Assembly (NCBI GenBank): GCA_964405325.1
Contig: CAYONM010000099.1
Location: forward strand, 1 to 13,302
Length of the DNA stretch: 13,302 nt
Direction: 5' to 3'
Source: CAYONM01 sp964405325
GTDB taxonomy: Bacteria; Planctomycetota; UBA11346
Position numbers and translations under genes: made by a program. This document shows, in pieces, positions 1 through 10,296 of this stretch. The number at the start of each line of letters is the position of its first letter. Position 1 is the first letter of the stretch. A model generated the notes under the pieces. It saw only the letters and a program-made list of their open reading frames with translations, was not told where the DNA came from and ran no database searches.

Positions 1-42
1 AAATCTCTGCGCGATCTGTAACGTTTATTTCTTTCCGCACCC

Positions 43-113
43 TAAGAGCAAAAACCGGGCGCCGACCGATACGATTGAACCCGACTGGGTTCCGGGCGGC
101 GCCCGGTTTGTTT
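43..113 (-). repeat. Dispersed structured repeat A, copy 1
   Basis: This is a 71-bp element with a perfect 13-bp inverted repeat (52-64 AAACCGGGCGCCG and 97-109). Inside it is a second perfect hairpin (77-82 and 87-92, stem GAACCC, loop GACT). Read on the minus strand, the outer stem is followed by five T residues, so it resembles an intrinsic terminator; on the plus strand it is followed by TTTGTTT, so it may act both ways. An inverted, almost identical copy lies at 9732-9800. The two share 65 positions, differing by four substitutions and a 2-nt loop deletion. Confidence 0.85.
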
Positions 114-190
114 GACATGGAGGGGGCTCGTGCTCTCGGGCCGGGCTCGATTTTCCCGGTCCTTCGCGCCGCCTCCTCCGGGGCACCCCG

Positions 191-262
191 GCTTCGCGGC
201 TTGAGCGGGGCGGCCGGATGTAGCTGGTCATGGTTGTGTGCCGCTTCGCGGCTTGATCGGGG
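191..262 (+). repeat. Imperfect 20-bp direct repeat, two copies
   Basis: The unit GCTTCGCGGCTTGAGCGGGG at 191-210 recurs at 243-262 with one substitution (G to T at the fifteenth base). The repeat period is 52 bp. Both copies lie in the non-coding leader upstream of rpoB. The second copy is part of a small hairpin (240-252). Their role is unknown; they could be slippage products or a duplicated binding site. Confidence 0.6.
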
Positions 263-465
263 CCGGTTTGCTTTCAGCTATTCGAACGACAATGGACCGG
301 TGGTGTCGCAAGGCGCCGCCGGTCTGCTTCGATCTGGCCTGTCGCAGCGAGAGGAAGTCAAGATGATTCCCTTCTTGCCAACCAAGAAGGGCTCACTAGC
401 CTACGCGGCCAATTTGCCCACGCTTTGGCGTGTGGCGTTGCTCTTTGCGTCGCAGCTATGCGACA

Positions 466-505
466 TAACTCGAGTTACAACAATATATTATCGACGGGAG
501 AGGGC
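466..505 (+). promoter_or_regulatory. Palindrome and ribosome-binding site before rpoB
   Basis: A perfect 12-bp palindrome, TAACTCGAGTTA (466-477), is followed by an A+T-rich patch with AATATATT (482-489). A purine-rich Shine-Dalgarno sequence, GGGAG within GGGAGAGGG (496-504), lies 5 nt before the ATG at 506. The ribosome-binding site supports 506 as the start of rpoB over the in-frame upstream starts at 425 and 458. The A+T-rich patch could be a -10 region, but no good -35 partner was seen. Confidence 0.5.
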
Positions 506-3500
506 ATGGAGGTCCGGAACTTCGGCAAGGTCAAGGAAATCGTCCCGGTGCCGAGCCTGGTGCGCATGCAGGCGCAAAGCTACGATTCCTTCCTGGACAC
601 GGAGACCTCGTTCGACGAGCGCGACCAGCTCAAGGGTTTGGAAGCCATCCTACGCGAATTCTTTCCGATCACCGCCTTCGACGACAAGTTGGTTGTTAGC
701 TATCATGGCTACAGCTTCTCGCCGCCGCAGCATGATCAGGCCGAATGCCGTGATCTGGGGCTGACGTATCAACGTGGTCTCAAGGTCAAGGTCCGCGTTG
801 AGGGTGAATCGCTCGGTGGCGAGGTCCTGGAAGAGGACGTGCACATCGCCTATCTACCGATTCGAATCGGTGGTGGTGAATTCATTATCAATGGTTCCGA
901 GCGCACCATTGTCACCCAGATCCAGCGTTCGCCGGGTGTCGATTTTTCGTCCACCCGTGGCACCTCGGGTCGCATGATCCACTCCTGTCGTATCATCCCG
1001 GAGCGTGGTTCCTGGATTCAGGTCGAGGTAACCACCAAAGACTGCCTGCAGATCAAGATCGACAAGAGCACCAAGATCAGCGCATCGTGCTTCTTGCGGG
1101 CATTGCAGTCGGAATTAGGGACCACGTCTGCTATTCTGCGCCACTTCTTCACCACCAAGAGCTATGCGCTTGCGGGTATCAAGGCCAAGGACGAGGTGGT
1201 TGGTAAGGTCCTGGTCGAAGACATCATCGACCAGGAGAGCGGCGAGGCCCTGATCAAGGCCTGTGAAGTCGTTACTGAAGCCGGTTACGAGACCGTCAAG
1301 GGGCTGGGAGTCGAGCAGCTTGAGGTGATCGAGGATGAGACCGTCCGTGCTGATGACATCCTGCTGAATACCTTGCGCGAGGACGACTCCGAAAGCCACG
1401 ACGAGGCTCTGGTGCGTATCTATCGTCGTCTGCGTCCGGGTAGCCCGGCCGATGAGAAGAAGGTCAAGGAACTGTTCGCAGATCGCTTCCAGTCCGAGGC
1501 CCGCTACAATCTCGGCGCGGTCGGTCGTTTCCGCATCAACCGGAAGTTGGGTGTCGAAAGCGACAGCCTGGTGATCACGGGCCAGGATTATGTCAAGATT
1601 ATCGAATATCTCCTGCGCCTGATCCGCTCCTCCAATCGCGAGGGCGAGTTAGACGACATTGATCACCTGGGCAATCGTCGTATCCGCCCAATCGCCGATC
1701 TGTTGGCCGACGAGCTGCGCGCAGCTATGCTGAAGCTACGGCGCGCGGTCAAGGAACGTCTCGGACGCGATCTGCAGCAGGACCAGGATGTTACCCAGGC
1801 CCTGTCGCCACGTAGCCTGTTCAATAGCCAGGCGGTGGATTCGGCGATTCAGAACTTCTTCCAACGTGGTGAGTTGTCGCAGGTGGTGGACCAGTCCAAT
1901 CTGCTGTCGCAGCTGACCCATGAGCGCCGCCTGTCGGCCCTTGGTCCTGGTGGTCTGAATCGGAAACGCGCTGGTTTTGAGGTGCGCGACGTCCACACCT
2001 CGCACTACGGCCGTATTTGTCCGATTGAGACGCCGGAAGGTGCCAACATCGGTCTGATCGTATCGCTCTCCATCTATGCCGCGGTCAATGAGTACGGCTT
2101 CCTGGTGACGCCGTACCGGAAGGTCACCGATGGCAAGGTCACCGACGAGGTGCACTACCTGATGGCCGACGAGGAGGCCGGCTTCCGTATCGGTCAGGCT
2201 TCCGTGCAGCTGACGAATGAAGGCAGCATCGTCCAGGATGTCTGCCAGGTGCGTTGGTCGGGGCAATTCTCGGAATGCATGAAGAGTCAGGTCGATTACG
2301 TCGACGTCTCGCCCAAGCAGATGCTCGGTGTTTCGGCGTCCCTGATTCCCTTCCTGGAGCACGACGACGCCAACCGTGCACTGATGGGTGCCAACATGAT
2401 GCGGCAGGCGGTGCCGCTGCTGATCACCGATCCGCCGTGTGTCGGCACAGGTCTCGAGAAGGAAGTGCCGAAGAGCTCCTCCATGGTCTGCATCAGCGAC
2501 GCCGATGGCGAGGTGGTTCAGGCTGATTGCCAGCAGATCACCGTGCGCAGCAATGAAGGCGCTGACTTTAATTATCCGCTGCGGAAATATCACGGCCTCA
2601 ACGAGCGTACCTGTTTAAACCAGCGGCCCATGGTCACCATCGGCCAGCAGGTCCAGAAGGGCGACATTCTGGCCGACGGCGGTGGCACCTGGCGGGGTGA
2701 ACTGGCACTGGGCAAGAATGTGTTGGTGGCCTTCATGAGCTTCCAGGGCTCCAACTTCGAGGACGCCATCGTCGTCAATGAGCGCCTGCTGGCTGAGGAC
2801 CGCTTCACCTCGATCCATATCGAGGAGTTCAAGGTCGAGATTCGCGAGACCAAGCTGGGCAAGGAGGAATTCACGCGTGAAATTCCTGGTCGCAGCGACG
2901 ACGCTCTGAAGAGCCTGGATGAGAATGGTTTCGTCAAGGTCGGCACCATTGTCGATCCAGGTGATGTCCTGGTCGGCAAGGTAACGCCGAAGAACAAGAG
3001 TGAGCTCTCTCCGGAAGAGAAGCTGCTGCACGCTATTTTCGGTCGTGCGGGTGAAGATGTGCGTGATGACTCTCTGGTGATGAAGCCGGGTATCCGCGGT
3101 GTGATTGTGGATGTCAAACGCTTCCAACGTCGTGCTGCGTTGACCGAAAAGGACAAGAAGGCCGAGGAATCGCGAATTAAGAAGATCGAGCAGAAGTACT
3201 TGGTCAAACAGGCCGATCTGGTACGCGAGAAGTTCCGTCGCATCTGGGAAATGGCTGGTCAGAACGTGGTCAACATCGAGACCGGCGAAGTCATCGAATT
3301 CGACGACAAGATGTCCGACGACGAGGTCATGAAGATGCACACTGTCTTGCCGGTGACCTCGCTCAACTTTGTTGGCGGCAAGCGTCGGAAGGCGCGCGCT
3401 ATCTACGAGGAGATCGATCCCCAGATTGCCGAGACCAGGATGGCCTGCGAAAAGGAGATCCTGAATGCCAAGCGTGGTGACGATCTGCCCACCGGTGTGC

Positions 3501-4345
3501 TGGAAATGGTCAAGGTCTTCGTCGCTCGTAAACTCACCTTGAAGGTGGGTGATAAGATGGCTGGCCGACATGGCAACAAGGGTGTCATATCGACTATCGT
3601 TCCGGAAGAGAATATGCCCTTCCTGCCCTCAGGGCAGACCGTTGATATTGTGCTCAACCCGCTGGGTGTGCCGTCGCGCATGAACGTCGGTCAGGTGTTG
3701 GAGACCCATCTGGGCTGGGCTGCCCAGACCCTGGGTATCCAGTGTGTGACCCCCGTGTTCGATGGTGCCACCGAGGATGAAGTGCGCGAAACCCTGCTTG
3801 AAGCGGGGCTGCCGGAAGACGGCAAGGCGCGGCTGATCGACGGCAGGACCGGCGATCAATTCCATCAGAAGACCACCGTCGGTGTCATGTACATGCTGAA
3901 GCTACACCACTTGGTGGAGGACAAGCTGCATGCCCGCGCGACCGGTTCCTACTCGCTGATCACGCAGCAGCCACTCGGTGGCAAGGCTCGCTTCGGCGGT
4001 CAGCGTTTCGGTGAGATGGAAGTCTGGGCCTTGGAGGCCTACGGTGCGGCCAATGTGCTGCAGGAAGTCCTGACGGTAAAGTCGGACGATGTCGACGGTC
4101 GTACCCGGATCTATGAAAGCATGGTCAAGGGCGATGGCTCATTGACCTACGGTACCCCGATGGCTTTCGAAGTGCTGATGAACGAGATCCGTGGTCTGGG
4201 TCTGGACATCCGCCTACATCGTCCCACCGATGTCGGCTTCGGCGACGAGTTGTCCGTGGAGGGTGGTGATGCCGCCGCGTCACTGGACTTCGGTGATGGA
4301 TTCCTGACTGACACGGTGGTCGAAGACACCGTTATCGAGGAGTGA
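506..4345 (+). CDS. rpoB: DNA-directed RNA polymerase subunit beta
   Basis: This is the second-largest catalytic subunit of RNA polymerase and, with beta', forms the DNA and RNA channel and active site. The product is 1,279 residues, somewhat shorter than E. coli beta (1,342). The start at 506 is chosen for its GGGAG Shine-Dalgarno and because the protein then begins MEVRNFGK, close to the short N-terminus I associate with planctomycetes. Visible landmarks are GGGEFIING and RSPGVDF in the N-terminal lobe; the rifampicin pocket (residues about 452-479, with D462, H472 and S477 matching E. coli D516, H526 and S531); SHYGRICPIETPEG; SFQGSNFEDAIVV; and GDKMAGRHGNKG with the catalytic-centre lysines K1017 and K1025. 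The C-terminal GLGLDIRL is followed by an acidic tail of about 40 residues. rpoC follows after 69 nt and is presumably co-transcribed. Identity is certain; the lineage is inferred. Confidence 0.98.
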   Translation: MEVRNFGKVKEIVPVPSLVRMQAQSYDSFLDTETSFDERDQLKGLEAILREFFPITAFDDKLVVSYHGYSFSPPQHDQAECRDLGLTYQRGLKVKVRVEGESLGGEVLEEDVHIAYLPIRIGGGEFIINGSERTIVTQIQRSPGVDFSSTRGTSGRMIHSCRIIPERGSWIQVEVTTKDCLQIKIDKSTKISASCFLRALQSELGTTSAILRHFFTTKSYALAGIKAKDEVVGKVLVEDIIDQESGEALIKACEVVTEAGYETVKGLGVEQLEVIEDETVRADDILLNTLREDDSESHDEALVRIYRRLRPGSPADEKKVKELFADRFQSEARYNLGAVGRFRINRKLGVESDSLVITGQDYVKIIEYLLRLIRSSNREGELDDIDHLGNRRIRPIADLLADELRAAMLKLRRAVKERLGRDLQQDQDVTQALSPRSLFNSQAVDSAIQNFFQRGELSQVVDQSNLLSQLTHERRLSALGPGGLNRKRAGFEVRDVHTSHYGRICPIETPEGANIGLIVSLSIYAAVNEYGFLVTPYRKVTDGKVTDEVHYLMADEEAGFRIGQASVQLTNEGSIVQDVCQVRWSGQFSECMKSQVDYVDVSPKQMLGVSASLIPFLEHDDANRALMGANMMRQAVPLLITDPPCVGTGLEKEVPKSSSMVCISDADGEVVQADCQQITVRSNEGADFNYPLRKYHGLNERTCLNQRPMVTIGQQVQKGDILADGGGTWRGELALGKNVLVAFMSFQGSNFEDAIVVNERLLAEDRFTSIHIEEFKVEIRETKLGKEEFTREIPGRSDDALKSLDENGFVKVGTIVDPGDVLVGKVTPKNKSELSPEEKLLHAIFGRAGEDVRDDSLVMKPGIRGVIVDVKRFQRRAALTEKDKKAEESRIKKIEQKYLVKQADLVREKFRRIWEMAGQNVVNIETGEVIEFDDKMSDDEVMKMHTVLPVTSLNFVGGKRRKARAIYEEIDPQIAETRMACEKEILNAKRGDDLPTGVLEMVKVFVARKLTLKVGDKMAGRHGNKGVISTIVPEENMPFLPSGQTVDIVLNPLGVPSRMNVGQVLETHLGWAAQTLGIQCVTPVFDGATEDEVRETLLEAGLPEDGKARLIDGRTGDQFHQKTTVGVMYMLKLHHLVEDKLHARATGSYSLITQQPLGGKARFGGQRFGEMEVWALEAYGAANVLQEVLTVKSDDVDGRTRIYESMVKGDGSLTYGTPMAFEVLMNEIRGLGLDIRLHRPTDVGFGDELSVEGGDAAASLDFGDGFLTDTVVEDTVIEE

Positions 4346-4414
4346 GGACGGTGCGTCGGGCGCCTGTCGGGCCCGGCGCTTCGCCGTTCACGCAACCAAA
4401 TAAGGTAGCAACGC

Positions 4415-8540
<4,126 letters not shown>

Positions 8541-8554
<14 letters not shown>

Positions 8555-8912
8555 TCAGCTGATCCGCCACGGTCGTAAATCTAAGCGCAGCAAGAGTAAG
8601 AGCCCTGCTTTGGATGCCAATCCGTTCAAGCGTGGCGTTTGCATGCAGGTGAAGACCACCACCCCCAAAAAGCCCAACTCGGCCCTTCGGAAGATTGCCC
8701 GTGTGCGTCTGTCCAACGGCAACGAGGTCACTGCCTACATCGGCGGTGAAAAGCATAACCTGCAGGAGCACAGCCTCGTGCTGGTGCGCGGTGGTCGTGT
8801 TCGCGACCTGCCTGGTGTGCGTTATCACATCGTTCGCGGCAAGCTCGACTGCCAGGGTGTGTCGGACCGACGTCAGGGCCGCAGTCTATACGGCGCCAAG
8901 CGTCCCAAGTAG
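8541..8912 (+). CDS. rpsL: 30S ribosomal protein S12
   Basis: S12 sits at the decoding centre of the small subunit and affects tRNA selection and streptomycin sensitivity. The product is 123 residues and aligns without gaps to E. coli S12 (124), lacking only the final Ala. Translation starts at GTG, 7 nt after an AGGAG (8529-8533) that lies inside rpoC; the gene overlaps the rpoC end by 14 nt. The decoding loop TTTPKKPNSALRK is intact, with lysines at 43 and 44. The second loop reads GGRVRDLPGVRYH, so residue 88 is Arg where E. coli and most bacteria have Lys. The adjacent D89, the site methylthiolated by RimO in E. coli, is kept. A hairpin and 150 nt separate the gene from rpsG. Confidence 0.98.
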
Positions 8913-8942
8913 GCCCATCTGGCGTATCCCGCCGCTTTCATC

Positions 8943-8968
8943 CGGCCTGTCGCATCTGCGGCAGGCCG
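8943..8968 (+). promoter_or_regulatory. Intercistronic hairpin between rpsL and rpsG
   Basis: An 11-bp stem (8943-8953 CGGCCTGTCGC with 8958-8968 GCGGCAGGCCG, one G-U wobble) closes a 4-nt ATCT loop. No T-run follows, so it is not a typical intrinsic terminator. In E. coli, S7 represses its own operon by binding RNA between rpsL and rpsG. This hairpin lies in the corresponding gap and could serve a similar purpose, or could stabilise or process the transcript. The link to S7 rests on position only. Confidence 0.6.
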
Positions 8969-9062
8969 TGGTCATCAGGTTGAGTAATGCCGCGTGTTCG
9001 TGTTGTGCCGCGATGTGAACCACAGCCTGTTCGGCCCTTCCCTGAGTTTAGAGGAGAAACAC

Positions 9063-9674
9063 ATGTCTGAAGACAATCAGTCCGTCGAGACCGAAGCCGA
9101 AGCCAAGCCTGACGACAACGTCGCCGAGGCCGTTGCCGATGGCAAGGTGCTGGTTAACGAAGACGGTTCCATCACCGTTGCCGACACCACCGTGGACGCC
9201 AAGCCTCGCAAGCCGGCCTTCCGCTGGGTTGGTACCGACATTAAGCCCGATGCCAAATATAATGACATCGTGATTTCCAAGTTTGTGAACTGCCTGATGC
9301 AGGACGGCAAGAAGTCGACCGCCGAAGCGGTGATGTATCGCGCCCTGGAAGAAGTCGCCAACAAGCTGAAGCTCGATCCCCTGGGTGTGTTCCATACTGC
9401 TCTGGAAAACGCCATGCCGCTGGTTGAGGTCAAGTCCAAGCGCGTGGGTGGTGCCAACTACCAGGTACCGGTCGAGGTCAACCGCAAGCGTCAGCAGACG
9501 CTGGCCATTCGTTGGATCCTCGAGGCGGTGCGCGGTCGCAAGGGCCGGCCGACGCATGAAAAGCTCGCCCAGGAACTGATTGACTGTTACAACAAGCAGG
9601 GTTCCACCATTCAGAAACGCGAGAATACCCACCGCATGGCCGAAGCCAACAAGGCCTTCAGTCACTTCGCCTGA
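9063..9674 (+). CDS. rpsG: 30S ribosomal protein S7 with acidic N-terminal extension
   Basis: S7 nucleates assembly of the 30S head by binding the 3' domain of 16S rRNA, and lies near the E-site tRNA. The product is 203 residues, against about 156 for typical S7. Residues from about 52 onward match the family: KFVNCLMQDGKKSTAEAVMY, VEVKSKRVGGANYQVPVEV, AIRWILEAVRGR and REDTHRMAEANKAF-like near the end (here RENTHRMAEANKAFSHF). Residues 1-46 are extra, with 13 Asp/Glu and only two Lys, replacing the usual short basic start. The ATG at 9063 has an AGGAG (9052-9056) 6 nt upstream, and the extension continues open to it, so the long form is favoured. The frame is open back to 8994, but that start lacks a ribosome-binding site. 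No fusA follows; an intrinsic terminator does. Confidence 0.96.
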   Translation: MSEDNQSVETEAEAKPDDNVAEAVADGKVLVNEDGSITVADTTVDAKPRKPAFRWVGTDIKPDAKYNDIVISKFVNCLMQDGKKSTAEAVMYRALEEVANKLKLDPLGVFHTALENAMPLVEVKSKRVGGANYQVPVEVNRKRQQTLAIRWILEAVRGRKGRPTHEKLAQELIDCYNKQGSTIQKRENTHRMAEANKAFSHFA

Positions 9675-9697
9675 TCGTTCAATTCGTGTTCGCGTCC

Positions 9698-9728
9698 AAC
9701 CTCGTCGGCAATGCGGCGAGGTTTTTTT
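9698..9728 (+). terminator. Intrinsic terminator after rpsG
   Basis: An 8-bp stem (9700-9707 CCTCGTCG with 9714-9721 CGGCGAGG, one wobble) with a 6-nt GCAATG loop is followed directly by seven T residues (9722-9728). Two A residues upstream can extend the stem. It begins 23 nt after the rpsG stop codon and marks the end of the rpoB-rpoC-rpsL-rpsG unit. Confidence 0.9.
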
Positions 9729-9731
9729 GGT

Positions 9732-9800
9732 AAACAAACCGGGTGCCGCCCGGAGCCCACGGGCTCGATCGTATCGGTCGGCGCCCGGTTTTTGCTCTTA
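9732..9800 (+). repeat. Dispersed structured repeat A, copy 2
   Basis: This is the inverted partner of the copy at 43-113. The outer stem is 9736-9748 with 9779-9791 (13 bp, one G-T wobble). The inner hairpin is GAGCCC (9753-9758), loop AC, GGGCTC (9761-9766). Relative to copy 1, an A-T pair in the inner stem has become G-C, so both sides changed together. The single-stranded part ATCGTATCGGT is unchanged. Five T residues follow the outer stem (9789-9793), so on the plus strand it could serve as a second terminator after rpsG. Confidence 0.85.
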
Positions 9801-9803
9801 CAT

Positions 9804-9822
9804 CGAGGGGCAAAGCCCCTCG
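9804..9822 (+). repeat. Perfect 8-bp hairpin between repeats A and B
   Basis: The sequence CGAGGGGCAAAGCCCCTCG forms an 8-bp stem with an AAA loop. It sits in the 18-nt gap between repeat A copy 2 and repeat B copy 1 and overlaps the first few bases of the latter. No T-run follows. The hairpin arm is not present beside repeat A copy 1 or repeat B copy 2. Confidence 0.6.
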
Positions 9823-9885
9823 GACCCCGAAGCTGAGCCCGCCAAAGCAACTTTTTCTGCTCGAAGTTTTTGCGAGCTCAGCTTC
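9819..9885 (+). repeat. Dispersed repeat B, copy 1
   Basis: The first 63 bp match the reverse complement of 13186-13248 at 55 positions without gaps. Both start with CTCGGACCCCGAAGC. The element has terminal inverted repeats, GAAGCTGAGC (9829-9838) and GCTCAGCTTC (9876-9885), extendable to 14 bp with one mismatch. The centre is A/T-rich with runs of five T residues. It carries no recognisable gene and lies in the rpsG-carA gap. Confidence 0.8.
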
Positions 9886-10040
9886 TACTCAGGCCCGTAC
9901 CGCCCCACAATATGTCGATCTCGCCATCAGCGCGCGCAGCACGCATACGGAGCGCGTCGCCATGCGGCGCAAGCCAGGCAACCGTGCTCGTTCAAGACAT
10001 CAGGAACATCCGGTGATCAGCGCCGATCTATGCGCTGCCT

Positions 10041-10057
10041 GCGAGGCAGGGCCTCGC
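10041..10057 (+). repeat. Small perfect hairpin
   Basis: GCGAGGC (10041-10047) and GCCTCGC (10051-10057) form a 7-bp stem around an AGG loop. No T-run follows. It is one of several strong hairpins packed into the rpsG-carA gap. Confidence 0.45.
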
Positions 10058-10159
10058 GCTCCGGGTGGGCCGGCACCGAGAATCCCATGATGCCTGAGTT
10101 TTTAGGGGTGCCCTTACGTTTTTTTTTGGGGGCGTTCCCCGCCAGTCCGGCTCGGATCT

Positions 10160-10181
10160 CGCTCGCTTCGCGAGCGTTTTT
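10160..10181 (+). terminator. Terminator-like hairpin in the carA leader
   Basis: A perfect 7-bp stem (10160-10166 CGCTCGC with 10170-10176 GCGAGCG) with a TTC loop is followed directly by five T residues (10177-10181). It lies 115 nt before the carA start. It could end stray upstream transcription, or act as an attenuator in the carA leader if the promoter is upstream of it. No competing anti-terminator stem was identified, so attenuation is only a possibility. Confidence 0.6.
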
Positions 10182-10296
10182 CGGCGGCGCCGGCTTTGAT
10201 GAAGCATCTTTCGTGGTGTTGATCGTCCGATCGCCCTTTGTTGCTGGGTTGCTTTCGCGCCGGGCGTGCCAAGATCGCGCGCCACAGGAGAAACCT

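Larger units (their letters stand above)
1..505 (+). other. Non-coding stretch and rpoB leader
   Basis: No convincing gene lies in these 505 nt. A frame open from the left edge ends at a TAA at 19-21 and could be the last codons of an upstream gene, but six codons are too few to identify it. After that come repeat A copy 1 (43-113), a hairpin at 138-162 (8-bp stem with one G-T wobble, 9-nt loop), a direct repeat (191-262), a small hairpin at 240-252 (GCCGC-TTC-GCGGC) and a palindrome at 466-477. No clear -35/-10 promoter pair could be picked out. The length and structure suggest a regulated leader for rpoB, but that is inference. Confidence 0.5.
9886..10296 (+). other. Gene-free stretch upstream of carA
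   Basis: No convincing gene was seen. The carA frame is open back to 9580, but this upstream part has arginine- and serine-rich, low-conservation translation and no start with a ribosome-binding site. It contains a 7-bp hairpin (10041-10057), a run of nine T residues followed by G5 (about 10120-10133), and a terminator-like hairpin (10160-10181). The last bases hold the carA ribosome-binding site. A carA promoter must lie here or in the repeats, but I could not pick one out. Confidence 0.5.

Noticed and set aside
375..403. TTGCCA at 375-380 as a -35 box for rpoB.
   Set aside because: No acceptable -10 hexamer lies 16-18 nt downstream.
425..505. Longer rpoB starting at ATG 425 or 458.
   Set aside because: The extra residues (MACGVALCVAAM and on) do not resemble RpoB N-termini, and only the ATG at 506 has a strong, well-spaced Shine-Dalgarno.
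363..764. An ATG at 363 with a GAGAGGAAG-like site upstream, in a frame that runs across the rpoB start to 764.
   Set aside because: Most of it overlaps the well-conserved N-terminus of RpoB in another frame and its translation is Arg/Ser/Trp-rich like a shadow frame. A short leader peptide is not excluded, but nothing beyond the ribosome-binding site supports it.
1736..2593. Long minus-strand frames inside rpoB and rpoC (for example 1736-2593 and 5132-6478).
   Set aside because: They are antisense shadows of conserved coding sequence, explained by codon bias in the real genes.
4346..4414. A hairpin in the rpoB-rpoC gap (GCGCC and GGCGC arms).
   Set aside because: The stem is only 5 bp around a 10-nt loop and has no T-run, so it is not a credible terminator or processing site.
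9580..10296. A 239-codon upstream extension of the carA frame.
   Set aside because: It runs through the rpsG end, a terminator and two repeats. carA has a proper start with AGGAG at 10297 and the normal length.
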